Shown here piece after piece: positions 45,971 through 57,525 of a DNA stretch of 64,000 nt (position 1 is its first letter; the number at the start of each line of letters is the position of its first letter). Under the pieces are notes generated by a model. It had not been told where the DNA came from. It saw nothing but the letters and a program-made list of their open reading frames with translations, and did no database searches. Origin of the DNA: Bidens hawaiensis (taxonomy: Eukaryota > Streptophyta > Magnoliopsida > Asterales > Asteraceae); the NCBI GenBank assembly GCA_021521415.1, contig JAIQDT010005794.1:89954-153953 (forward strand), read 5' to 3'. The position numbers and the translations under genes are program-made.

Positions 45971-48095
45971 TGTGACATTCGTCAATTTTGGATAACTTGT
46001 TTGAACTGTAAACCGACCCGATTTGTAACCCGGATATTTTGATAATATAAAATAATGGGTTTTTATGTTACATAATCATTTCACACTTGTCGGATTTTGA
46101 AAACACCTTTTACGGGTTTTAAAATGCTTCTAAAACGCTTAAAACACCTCGAAACGAACTGCATGGACTAAAGCTGCCAAACAACCAAACCTGCCCCCCC
46201 TAGCACTCCGCGCGGCGTGGACAGGGAGGCTAGGCTGGTCGCGCGACGCCTAGCCATGTCTGCAGATCCAAGTTCGATTTATTGTTGTTTTGTTGCTTTG
46301 TTGACTTGTTTAACCAAACAAAACTCATGAAAGTCTTGAAATAAAACATAGAAATAAACCTTGACCATTACCCTATATAAACAAGCTTATCTTCTTCATT
46401 TCAACCCTGTTCATCCACTTCTTTTCTCTCCCAAACAAAGAACACAACTATATCTTTTCAAGGTTTCTTAATAATCAAACAAGAACTATTCTTTAATTTT
46501 GTTTTGTTACTTAGTAATTGAATATTGTGGTACAACATATATATAATATGCACCCCTTGTTTACCTTCAGCTTTCACCTTCTCCGGCCATGGTCGGTTGA
46601 GGTGATACGCTACAAGACAATGCTACATGGAGGACTCATTATAGTCCTTGATTATACTATATTTCCTTTAATGCTTATTAGTCTTGTTTAAAGTATAAGT
46701 AGTTTAGTTTCTAATTCATGTTAAATGAGTTCCAAGGTATTGGGTGTGAAGTCACTAGCCTCAGTTTTTATCCCGAGCTGAGAACCGAACCAAAACCGAA
46801 CTCTTGTTTACTAGTTTTGTTTTAAATAGTTAAATAAACATGTTTATGTAAGATTTGAATATTATAACTTCTAAAATCATTTTTATAGTTCTATGGTTTT
46901 TGGGTATGTGGCAACCATCCTCGGTATTATTCCGAGTCAAGGACTGAAACAAAACCGAACTAAACCGAGTTCACTCGCTTAAGACACACAAGTGTGTTTT
47001 GGGCCATCGAAACTCATCTTTTTCTTCAAGAATGTATTTTAAACGGATTTTAAATTATTTTCTCAACATAATTGGTGTGTCGGAATCCAACTTGATCTTA
47101 TAACAAGTTTGGACCGGTAAAACCAAATACTCGTTTAACGGACGTTAAAGTTCTTCACAATAGAACTATATACTTGGTTAAGTCTTTTGATTTTTATTGA
47201 GTTATCTTATAACATTTATCACTTTGGAAAATTGACTTGGAGTTTGGTAAATTATCAAGACTCGAATCGGAAATCCGAACACTCGATTAAAACCTCGTTT
47301 TGGTATTTATATAACAAAGGGTTTTGCAATAGTTCATTATAACCCATATTGTTACTTAACATAGGTTGAGTAATATTAATGAATGGAATACCAATACCCG
47401 GTTTCGGGTAAACTTATTTTCAAGAAACATGTCCTTAATTTCTCAAATATTTATATTTTAAGCCCTTAAGTTTATTTATTTACTTTATTTGTCATATATT
47501 TTACTTTAAACCTTTTTCAAGGCTACCTACTAACTTAAGACCCGTTTAATCTAGGCCTTGCTCGTTAAACCGATCTCCGATATTTCACGAATTAATCTTT
47601 CAAGTTATTTAGTTAACGTTAGTACTTTTTCATCCCCTGTTTTCCATCTTACGTTTTGAGGGTGGCATTTCATACTTATTTAAACTCAAATGATTTATAC
47701 TTGTGTCTCAATCCACAAACTCTTTAGTATATGTTACTTAAATAAATGCTTGATTTGGTGTTATATGTTTTACATGATTACATGCTATATGTTTATTGCT
47801 TTAGGCGGGTTGGCCTCTATGAAACTATTAAGTATGATCATACGCACCCCTAACTACTTTAGCCCCGTGCTAGTAGCATGGGGCAACTATTATCCGAGTA
47901 TATTTGGTTGTTACCATATAGAAAAGTGTCTCAAACTATTTACTATTTTTCCATATACGAGTTGTGGATTTCATCTTTTATATACTTATTGTTCAAAACT
48001 ATAAAAATTGCTCACCAACAATTCTTACATTATACACGAATTTAATCATATACTTCACCTTTTCTTTGCTTACTTGGGTGACACAGGCTTTCTCT
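45971..48095 (+). repeat. LTR-like sequence cutting off the pseudogene
   Basis: It starts TGTGACATTCGTCAATTTTGG, like the Tekay-type LTR starts in this window, exactly where the pseudogene frame stops. It contains a GC-rich block (about 46190-46262) with GCGCGGCG and GCGCGACGC motifs in AT-rich DNA, and a TGCTCACCAAC phrase near 48008 where Tekay LTRs have ACTCACCAAC. I could not find its 3' terminus or target duplication; it seems to merge into the next fragment. Confidence 0.5.
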
Positions 48096-48620
48096 GTTCG
48101 AGTCTAAGCATGTAGGATGCTTATTCTCTCGAACTATGCTCTAATACCAACTTGTAAGGCTCCTGTCCCGGTGCCCTACTTTGACGTTAGATTTACTCGT
48201 AAACACAGTTCTAATTATCAGAGTTAATTAAAACTTTTCGCAGGAATAGATAGCTGTCAACCATTCATTACATAAGTCTTAAATTAAAACAATATATAAC
48301 ATGTCTTTTAGTTCAAACATTATTAACTAAGTCTTCAGATGCCAGCTTCTTTACCTCTGTCATGTGTCCCTCTTCAAGCCAGCTGTCTCATCCTACTCAC
48401 CTGCGTGCATATTAAAAGTCAGGTATGCTGAGTGAGTTCTAGTTAATCAGGCAACATACATTCATACACTTACTTTCATATGTGCATCCGAAGATACATA
48501 TTATATACTTTACCTGTTACCTTTCTTTCGTACATTAATACATTCATACATACATTCTTTCATACCATCGTACTTTCGTACTTTCATACTACATGCATAA
48601 CTATCCTTACCATCTTAGAT
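48096..48620 (-). mobile_element. Fragment of a minus-strand LTR element: LTR, primer site, hairpin
   Basis: On the - strand an LTR (48620 down to 48153) ends in CTTACA. A two-base spacer and TTGGTATTAGAGC (about 48138-48150) follow, a primer site for Met tRNA with one change. Next comes a strong hairpin at 48134-48096 (arms GTTCGAG/CTCGAAC and AGCAT/ATGCT). The LTR 5' start is not identified, because the Cassandra LTR begins at 48621. No gag or pol is left. Confidence 0.55.
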
Positions 48621-48690
48621 TGTGACATTCCACGTCAGTTGGGGAGGAGAACTAAGCCTTCTTTATAAGGAGTTGGATGTCTTCCCCATC

Positions 48691-50534
48691 TGATGTATAT
48701 AAAAATAAACATCTTTTTAGCATCAAATAATCTCTAAAAACTGCAACTTTTATCGTATAATATAGTTAAAATAACTACTTATCGTGTTAAAATGTATTTT
48801 CAGGTGAATCCAAGCCTCAAACGAAGAAACGAATGAAAAGCCAAAGAAAAACCAAAGAAAACAGCAAAACATGGGGCTGTGCTTCAGGAAACATGGGGCT
48901 GTGCTTTCAGGAAACATGGGGCTGTGCTTTTGAAAACACGGGGATGTGCTTTCAGGAAACACGGGGCTATGCTTTTGGAAGCACGGTGCCGTGCTCACCT
49001 TTCAGAAACGACAAAAAGAATTAGCACATGTCACTAAAATGCACGGGGACGTGCCTCAGGAAGCACGGGGTCGTGCTTACCTTCCAGAAACGACAAAAAG
49101 AATTAGCACATGTCACTAAAAAGCACGGGGCCGTGGCCACGTCACAGAAAAGACAAAACAAATCTGGCACATGTCTTAAAAATGCACGGGGGCGTGCTCA
49201 TCAAGCACGGGGCCGTGCCTCACCATCCAGAATGCCTATAAATAGTGGCTCATGTTGCACTCATTTGGTTTGCCTTGAAAAGACTTCTATCCGATTCTCT
49301 CTTATAAAAACACACACTAACACTCACATAGAAGGTTTAGTGAAGAGTTTGAAGGCTTGGAGATCATCACCATCAACCATCATCATCAACCATCATCACC
49401 ATCATTAAGAAGGAAGATTCATCTACATTTGGTTAGATCATTCTAAGTTTAATCATGTATTTGGTATCATCATTCATCTTAATGTTTATCATTATAAGCA
49501 AAACTCCTTTTACCATCTAGAATCTATGAAGAAGCTTTGTTTTACTTGATAATTATACAAAACATGTGGTGTAGTCTAGTAAAGTACATGGTTATATTAC
49601 AATTATCTTTTGATGAGAAATGTTTCACCATCTTAAATCATTAATTCAAATTTGGTGGTTGTCAATTATATTGGCAATCGTTCATGATCGATTCATGTTC
49701 TTGAAAGATAGAAATACTTTGATACATTATCGAAACATGGATCCTTATATTGTACTTAGAAATGATGAGATATAAGTTATGATGTATTTCTCTAAGTCTT
49801 GGTAATCTGAAAATGGCTTTGCTTAGGATATTATGCTAGTTAAAGAAATCACATGTTAATGGAATGTGTAATTATAACCTACATAAATCAACCAAGGGGA
49901 GGTTGTGTGACTAAACTACAACCACCCGAAGTTGTTAGAATTGGTATTTGAGAAATCGAAGTCAATCCTAATCTTTCTACTTTACGAAACTACTTGCCAA
50001 CTTAAATTGACATCATTGAGATGGCATGACATTAGGAAAGGGTGGACTTTAAAATGCGCATGTTATCTTCTTAGTGCCAAAGATGCTCACTTAAGGTTTA
50101 AGGAGCTATCTATCATATATTGCTACGGCAAGTTTACCACATGTTTAAATATTAATTATCAATGTTAAAATTGAGTGGATTCTTGATCTTAGATGGTAAC
50201 CTTCGCATAATTGAACAACTCGTTTAGAATCTCTTGTCTTGGTCACCTATATATTACATATAAATATTTGTATTTTATAAAAAGTTCAAAAATTAACCCC
50301 AAAATGATTAAAACCTCCGATTAAAATAAAACAACGATTTATCATTAGAAACATTTGTTTCCACGGATCGATACTTGGTTCTTACCAATACTATTCTACA
50401 TATACGACAGGTACACTTATTTTGTGTGTGTTTAGTCTTTGTAGAAATCACTTTTATAAATTTAAAACACGATCTTGTGCAAAAGCAAATTATCCAACCT
50501 CTTATATTTTAACCGCACGCGCACGCACACATCA
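48691..50534 (+). repeat. Solo LTR (Athila/Tat-like gypsy) inside the Cassandra LTR
   Basis: 1844 bp starting TGATGT and ending ACATCA, flanked by exact CCATC duplications (48686-48690 and 50535-50539). Its 3' two thirds match 1-1292. A TATA box, TATAAATA, is at 49237-49244, downstream of an array of GC palindromes. No internal region, hence a solo LTR. Lineage is inferred from the GGATCGATACTT...GGTACACTT stretch. Confidence 0.9.
48865..49222. repeat. Array of GCACGGGGCCGTGC-type palindromes
   Basis: About eleven variants of (g)cacggggccgtgc(t), some degraded to catggggctgtgct, spaced 20-70 bp apart. They are mixed with repeated phrases cagaaacgacaaaaagaat and agcacatgtcactaaaa. The array sits directly upstream of the LTR TATA box. 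Confidence 0.85.
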
Positions 50535-50745
50535 CCATCATAACACGTTTTAGGCGCTTAATAGTAGTGAATGAGATAAAATTTCCACAATTAAGCGTGG
50601 TCTGGTGAAAGTAGCATTGGTATTATGATGGGTAACCTCCTGGAAAGTCTTCACCAGGACAATCAAAAGCAAATCCGTGAGGTGATGATAATACATCCAG
50701 CTAAATCAGAAAATATTATTATGCGACGGTAGCTAAGCTGTTACA

Positions 50746-51200
50746 CTAGTTTTACCAAACATGTTACATACCCATGGACTTTGTTAAACTAGTCTTCTTG
50801 CTACAAACAAAGTCATGAAACTGTTTTGTTTACTATTGAAAGCCGAATTGTTTGAAAATGTCCCATCGGATCATCATATATGTTCCATCACTTCCCTATG
50901 TCTGTACCTCCTTTTGGTCCATACAAAATTAGTCAATCCTACACTCGGATCACCCATGGGGTCTGATTATAGGATCTTATGGGTTGGAACATTAAAAATG
51001 ATAATAATAATAATACTTGCAACAAATGAGGTAATCAATTAATAATATTTTAGCACAAGTTGTTAATATATAGGATAAATAACTGAATATATATATTCCT
51101 AGTACAACCTAGGAATTTGAGAAGGTGCATGAACGATTGTGCAGTGGGCCATCTTATATCAATCCATAGCCAAAATGGTGGGGTAGGTCAATATTATATA
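50746..51200. other. Intergenic DNA, no gene recognised
   Basis: AT-rich. Nothing recognisable apart from the Helitron-like terminus beginning at 51201. Confidence 0.5.
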
Positions 51201-54200
51201 CTAGTTTTTAGTCCGCGTGTTATGCGGGTTTATTTAAGTTTTTGTTTTTAATCATTTTGTAATTATAATTTTGTAATTATTTTTCAATCGAGTTTTGTTT
51301 ATGTTAATTATATTTATTGACATTTGGTGTCTTTCAATTTAGATTAATATGTTTATGGATATAAAACATCTTACCCTCATCAATGGCTTTTTGAAAGAAC
51401 CTATCTGCATTTGAGTCATTTTTTCATTTAGTAATGCACCAACACATCTACCATAACTTTATGCAAAAGTGAAAAATACATTCATTCAGTTATTTTGAGA
51501 AAGTTCTACACAATGTGCACACGTGTATTACTAATCTCAACCATCTATATAATAGGACACAAAGTACATAATCGGTTGACTCATGTGTATAAAGTTATTT
51601 TGCTCTCGCAAAAGTGCCTGCTCAAGACATGTACAGATTCTTAGGAAGCAATACATACTTCAAAAATCCAAATGAAGATATAAAATCAAGAATCGTTCTT
51701 TAACCCTACTTAATAATTGTTCTTGACTCTTTTTGTAGTCATAATGCAGCAAACTTATAAATGATATTTTCGTCTTGTAAACGTGAATGACATGTTCTTG
51801 TCAGAAGGTGTCAGGGCAAACTAAACAAACACGAACATGAACATGGATTGTTGTTTTTCTCCTCTCTAGTTCTTTCAACACTCTTGAGGTCTTATTTAAA
51901 CTTTTGAATCTTCGTCTAATATTCTTCTTGAGTTCCAACTAACCCGCAATTGACTCGATGACGGTTTCAACCGCTAGTATTTCTTTAGTTTTTCGTAATG
52001 CTTTCTTTTCAGCAAAGCATTTTAGTAAATGGTTGACTTTTGAATGGCCAACGCTTTGGTAATGTGGTTGAACTGAAGGCAGGCCCATTCGAGCTTTGTA
52101 TTAACAACGGATATAAAGTGAATGGCGAATATACGTGACATGCTAGACGATAGAGGATATAAGTGACATGCTAGACGATAGAAGGTTATCATTCAACCAC
52201 ATTCGGTGGATGATTGGTTTGATTCTGTTTGAGGAACCATTAGGAGTTTGAGTTTGAGATTGGGTTTTAATCTGCGATTTCAACATACAAAAACAACTTC
52301 ATGATTAATATTCTTTTCAAAACCCGAACCCAAAACATTATTCGTAACAAAATTAACCTAACCATAATAACAAAACCTAATAAAAAAACTAATGGTTTGG
52401 ATTAATGTTTTTTTAAACAAATTTTCCGAGTCGGTTTTGTTATCAACAAAACCAAAAAAATTACCACTTATTGGAACCGAAGTTGAAGCCGAGTAAACTC
52501 TTTTCTGCAAAAGGCCAAATCAGTTACCATCGTTAAACAATGACCACATGTGCACGCTTAACAATGAAATTCGGAAAACAACATGCTATATGCAACCATT
52601 ACTCTACCCATAATCTATATAAAAGACATAACATCAACGCAAATACTTAGTCTCAAGACCAGTTAGCTTTCAACCCGAAAGCTAGAGCACCAAATTAATC
52701 GATACAGACGAAAATTGCCAAAAAAGGATAAGATATCAATAAACCTCGTAAATTATTAATAGATAGTGGACAAACACAAACTAAAGTAGTATTTTGAAAT
52801 AAATAGCAGAACTCACAAAGCCACACTAACAGTTGACACACATATATACATAGATAAAGCCAAATATACACCACCAAAAATCCTCATTCAAGCAAAATAC
52901 ATATCTGCTATATAATCTACATTCTGCAATCTTTCAAGAAGGTAACATGTTGGTGTCAACTATATTCTTGATCTTCTTAGTTCTTCTGCAGAAACAAACC
53001 TACAATCCATAACCATGATCCTTATGTTCAATATTTGAAGGAGAACTTAAAAATGTCCGCTCATGCCAAAATTACTCTTCACCTGACCCGACCAAACCAG
53101 CCCATTTTAGTACCCAACACAAACGCGAAGGAATGTTACTCACTTTGACAGTTTCAACCGTTGCATAAGTAACGAAAAGTGAACGTATTGATAAGCTTGG
53201 AGTTCGGTTTTTTCAACTTGTCCACCACCAAACTCACATAGACAGTATGCAACCATGCCAACTTCAAATCTCAAGTTCAAAGCAATATACTTGAGTGGTT
53301 CTCTATTTTAATATCAGGCCCGTTTAACCAAAAAAACTCGTTATGAAGCTTCCTAATAGTTGCTTATCTAACTTGTTCCCTGGACCTTTGTATTTTCTTA
53401 TCCTTCTAATCAACAATGAAGAGGTTCTTGAATTTTGGGCACAAATTTTAGTGCATGGTAATTACCTTTGCATCTTAACCTCTGCATGCATAAAATAAAT
53501 TTAAAAGATTTATTTTAAGTCAAAAAGAAACTCAGTAGTGAGATGATATTTCGAAAGTAGGGTTATTCAAAAATCTATGTGGCTTGCTTAAAGCTCGCTC
53601 AAAATTGGCTCGTTTTTTACTAACCGAGCCTGCTCGGTTGTAGTTGAGCTTAGCCCAAGAAATGGTAAGTTGGGCTCATTAGACTTGTTTAGCTGGGTCA
53701 TTAGCTTGCTTGCCAACTCGTTTAAAATAAAACCCAAGTTTTAATATATATAACTTGTAACCAAAAGTATAACCCAAAATTTTAATATAAATAAATTGTA
53801 AGTTTATGGTTTATTAATTATGCAAGTTAAAAATAATACACATATCTTTATGTATATATATAAAATAAAATTTTCTTAAATAAATAACATCATTATACCT
53901 TGTGCAATAGGTTGTACCTGCACCCGATCAACATGATATTTATTATCCGTCATTATTGTTATTTACATTGTTGAAATGCTCATACTGCCTGTTACCAAAC
54001 TCCTTTATCATCTTTCTACACAAATAGAAACAAATTCTAGATCAAACCCTAGATCTTAAAAACATAACTTTAAACTACAATGCGGATAATATTTATAATT
54101 TACCTCACTAACCACTTGTTAAACCTTGCAGCGTTATTAATTAGTTGGCTCACCATCTCCATATCTACATAACAAAAATATCATACAAAATTAAGTTAAT

Positions 54201-55735
54201 ATGCAATTAATCACCTGCTAGGTACTAATAAATCTATTTGAATATGTAATCTAAATTAGTCAAACATTTCCTACATACAGTAAAAAAGAAATGAATAAAC
54301 ATGAAACCTTACATAGCGAGGTAGAAAGAAAGCATAAGTCTCCTTATTTAACTTCTCTACGTACTCATCGTCATCGGCATCACAATCATCATGCATATTA
54401 ATTCAATCCAATTATTACAATAATAACAAATTCATACAGTTAAAGCACTGGATCAACTGCTTTAAACACAGTCTTTTCATATCCTTCAAACATTAAAAAT
54501 CAATTTAAAATTTTAAACCTAACTTTCAAATTATAATTCACATTAGCGAAACCTTCAGCCGTTCCGGTTTGTGTCCAAAGAATGTTGTAACCTCCTTCTT
54601 ACCATCATCAACCTCTGGCACCACTTGTCTCTTCGACACAACGATCTTCGGCGGTTCCAATTGCTTACCGGACTTAGACCTCTTCAACAACAAAAGAACG
54701 AAATACATCCCGATTGCTTAAATATGTATTCGTCACGTGAACGTATCCTATCAGCCAAAGCCAAACAAATATCAGTCTCTTCCTATGTTCCAAATTAATA
54801 CTCTTTTTTCATTTTACAAATAGTATAACAATCTCGTTTACTTTCTCTTTGTTTTATATGCTATATTATAACCTCTTCATAAATTTCAACCAAGTAACTC
54901 TTCAACTAAACAATACCAATTGTTAAAGTTTTATATTGTATATTAAACATGTAATTGCTAACAAACCAATACTTGCTCAAACTAATATTCACATATAAAT
55001 TACTATCCAAAATCAACTTCTAAATCCACAATTTAATTCAGCAACCGTTTTGACCCGAACCTATTACTCAAAACCCGTTCTGACCCAAGCCTACTTTGCT
55101 TAGAATCCGTTTTAAACCAAACCCATTTTTGGTCATAACCAGTTTTGATGGAGCATAATTTGCTCAGAACCCGAACATACTTTGGTCAGTAATATGTTTT
55201 AACCCGAAACAAACAGGAGCAATCTAAATTAAGCATTTAATCAAACACATGGCGTGCATGATTGAATCAATACGAATTTTAATTGTATGATAAGGTTTCA
55301 AGTCGCTTACAATCGATCACACGCGAAGAAGCCTATGCTATGGTTAGGTATTGTTAAGGCTCGCCAATAAGTAGATTTGGGTTTCCGGAAATAATGACGG
55401 GCGGGTTTGGAATAAACGAAAAGAGCAAAGACATACTTGGTGGATTTGGGTTCTAGGGTTTGTGATGAGAGATTGAGACGGTGGCAGTAGCGGATTCGAT
55501 TAAGGAATGGCAGCGAAAACATTACGAAAAAGGAATGTTTGTTTGAGGAAAAGCTGAAAGAGAAACAAATGTTATGACCCGCGAATTTTATAATTAAACC
55601 TGGTAGTTTTAAAAGGGGTGGAGAGCGATGTGAGAGCGACACGTAGGATTTATGGTAGACAGTTATACAGATTGTTAGATTAAGCTTGTACGATAAGTTG
55701 ATAGCATTCTAATATTTTATTTGGCCATATATAGA
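51201..55735 (-). mobile_element. Candidate Helitron, minus strand (5' end uncertain)
   Basis: Read on the - strand, the 3' end has a hairpin (CCCGCATAACACGCGGA), an 8-base spacer and CTAG ending at 51201, followed by T. That is the Helitron pattern. A possible 5' end, TCTATATATGG preceded by A, lies at 55735, but this start is a weak match and other starts are possible. The 4.5 kb between has no Rep/helicase frame and no recognised gene; an abortive 111-codon frame at 55307-55642 (-) has no family features. The span is low confidence; the 3' end alone is moderately supported. Confidence 0.3.
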
Positions 55736-55747
55736 TTGTGATACATG

Positions 55748-56591
55748 CAATGCATATAATCCTTGTGATTTGGCAAATAATGCGAATTTAGTCCAAAAAG
55801 TTTATTTTTTACATATAGACCTTCCACGTTTCCCAGTTTTTGCCAAATACATCCAAAATTTCTAACTCTGTTAAATTTAATCGTTAAGTCAGGAGTAGAC
55901 ATGTCTTTTCACCCTTTCTTTATTATAATACTTATTTTAGTGAACTGTGGTTTTCGTCCCTCTAGTTTATCCAAATCTGCAGTTTTAGTCCATTACTTTC
56001 AAATTTACAATTTTCTTCCCTATGGTTTCATTTCATTTGAAATTAAAGCCGAATTCCATAATATCGTAAAGTCTGGTCGTTAAACCCATCAGTGTGCCCT
56101 TCACGTGATGGGCAGTTTTGTTCCTTGTTTTTTTTGCCTTTTTCCCCAAATACACCACAGCACCTTACGTGAGGAGGCTTGCGAATTAGGATTGAAGTTT
56201 ATTTAGGGAGAGAAACGACAAAACTAGTTGTCAGGGGCACACAAATGGATAACGGCCAAAATTAACAAGAATAATAAATTCGGGTTTGATTGCAAGTTAA
56301 ATGAAACTACAAATACGACAATTGCAAACTTGAAACTATTGGACTAAAACCACATATTTGGATAAACCACAAGGATGAAAACCACAGTTCACTAAAGTAA
56401 ATATTATAATAAATAAAGGGTGAAAAGACATGTCTACCCATAACTTAACGATTAAATTTAATGGAGTTAGTGATTTGGATGTAATTGGCAAGAACTGAGA
56501 AACGTGAAGGGTTCATATGCAAAAAATAAACTTTTTGTACTAAATTCGCATTATTTGCCAAACCACAAGGACGAAAATGGCACATTACTCC
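55748..56591. mobile_element. Mutator-type element with ~230 bp TIRs
   Basis: The left arm (about 55748-55995) and right arm (about 56335-56591) are inverted copies sharing GGCAAATAATGCGAATTTAG, AGACATGTCTTTTCACCC and AGTGAACTGTGGTTTTC-like phrases. The interior of about 340 bp is non-coding. No clear 9 bp duplication was found, so the exact ends are approximate and the superfamily is inferred from TIR length. Confidence 0.7.
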
Positions 56592-56769
56592 ATCTTTTAT
56601 TCTACTGCAATTTGCAATTACACATAAAATTATGGCCACTCTTAATCAGAATTTCTTGCTTATGGCTATGTGGTAACCGGCCCCAACAATATTTTTTTTA
56701 TTTTGAAAAATTATGTGATATGATGTTACTGATTCATTAATTAATGAAACTCATCTAGAATGTGATACT

Positions 56770-57478
56770 TGTTGGAAGTTTAAGTGTGTGAATGAAGGAA
56801 GTGGTAAAGGTTTGTCCCACATCGGTTTGGAAACAAAATAATGAATGGTTTATAAGGTAGTGACCTTACACCCATTTGAATTCTTTATGACATGTTTTAC
56901 CACAAGTCCTACGTGCGCGCAGGGGGGTGCAAATTTGGGTTTCTAGACTAGAAATCCATCGAACTCGTGTGTGCCCGCACATCCCGCGGACACGAATGAA
57001 TGCAACTCTGAAAACCCGAGCCCGCGTGAGATGATTTTTTGAATTCGTTTTTGAAATTCAAATCGGTTGGTCTGGTCAATACCATTAATGATTATGATTA
57101 TTACTATTCAGTTTTCTATTATGTACTAATGGTGGTCATTATAGGAATATTATTATTCTTTAATAGTCTTGAATGGCTATAAATCAGAATTGATTATCTG
57201 TTATGAGTTTTGGTTATAAATACCATGACCATTCTTCATTTGTAGACACACCAAAATCAAACACACTTCTTCTTCTACTTCTCTACAGCAGTATTATTTC
57301 TGATTGCATTTCAGGAAAGTGTCCGAGTCCGGCAGAGCACCGATTCTGTTTCGAACCGGAGTACCCTGGGAACAGACCGAGAATCTGTTTAAGGGAATTG
57401 TGTTAAACACAAGCCCGGTTTTCTGTTTAGTTTATTTTCGGTTAATTTTCTGGAATTTATAATACAAGTTCTCCAACA
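56770..57478 (+). repeat. 5' LTR of the copia element
   Basis: 709 bp, starts TGTTGGAAGTTT and ends TCTCCAACA, so the termini TGTTGGA/TCCAACA are inverted. A TATA-like TTATAAATACC lies at about 57213-57223. It contains about 181 bp (57025-57205) absent from the 3' LTR. The sequence after it (aacttaaacag) does not match the usual Met-tRNA primer site. Confidence 0.8.
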
Positions 57479-57525
57479 AACTTAAACAGATTACTTATTA
57501 TTATTCTTGTATTTTGCATTTCAGA

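Larger units (their letters stand above)
48621..50745 (+). mobile_element. Second Cassandra LTR, split by a solo LTR
   Basis: 48621-48690 matches the first 70 bp of the Cassandra LTR at 45345, and 50535-50745 matches the rest, ending in CTGTTACA. The 5S-like part (TTAAGCGTGGT..., ATGGGTAACCTCCTGG) is in the right piece. There is no second LTR nearby, so it is a solo LTR or remnant. Outer 5 bp flanks (tagat, ctagt) do not match. Confidence 0.85.

Noticed and set aside
55307..55642. 111-codon minus-strand frame
   Set aside because: No family features and no splice context; kept only as a remark within the candidate Helitron.
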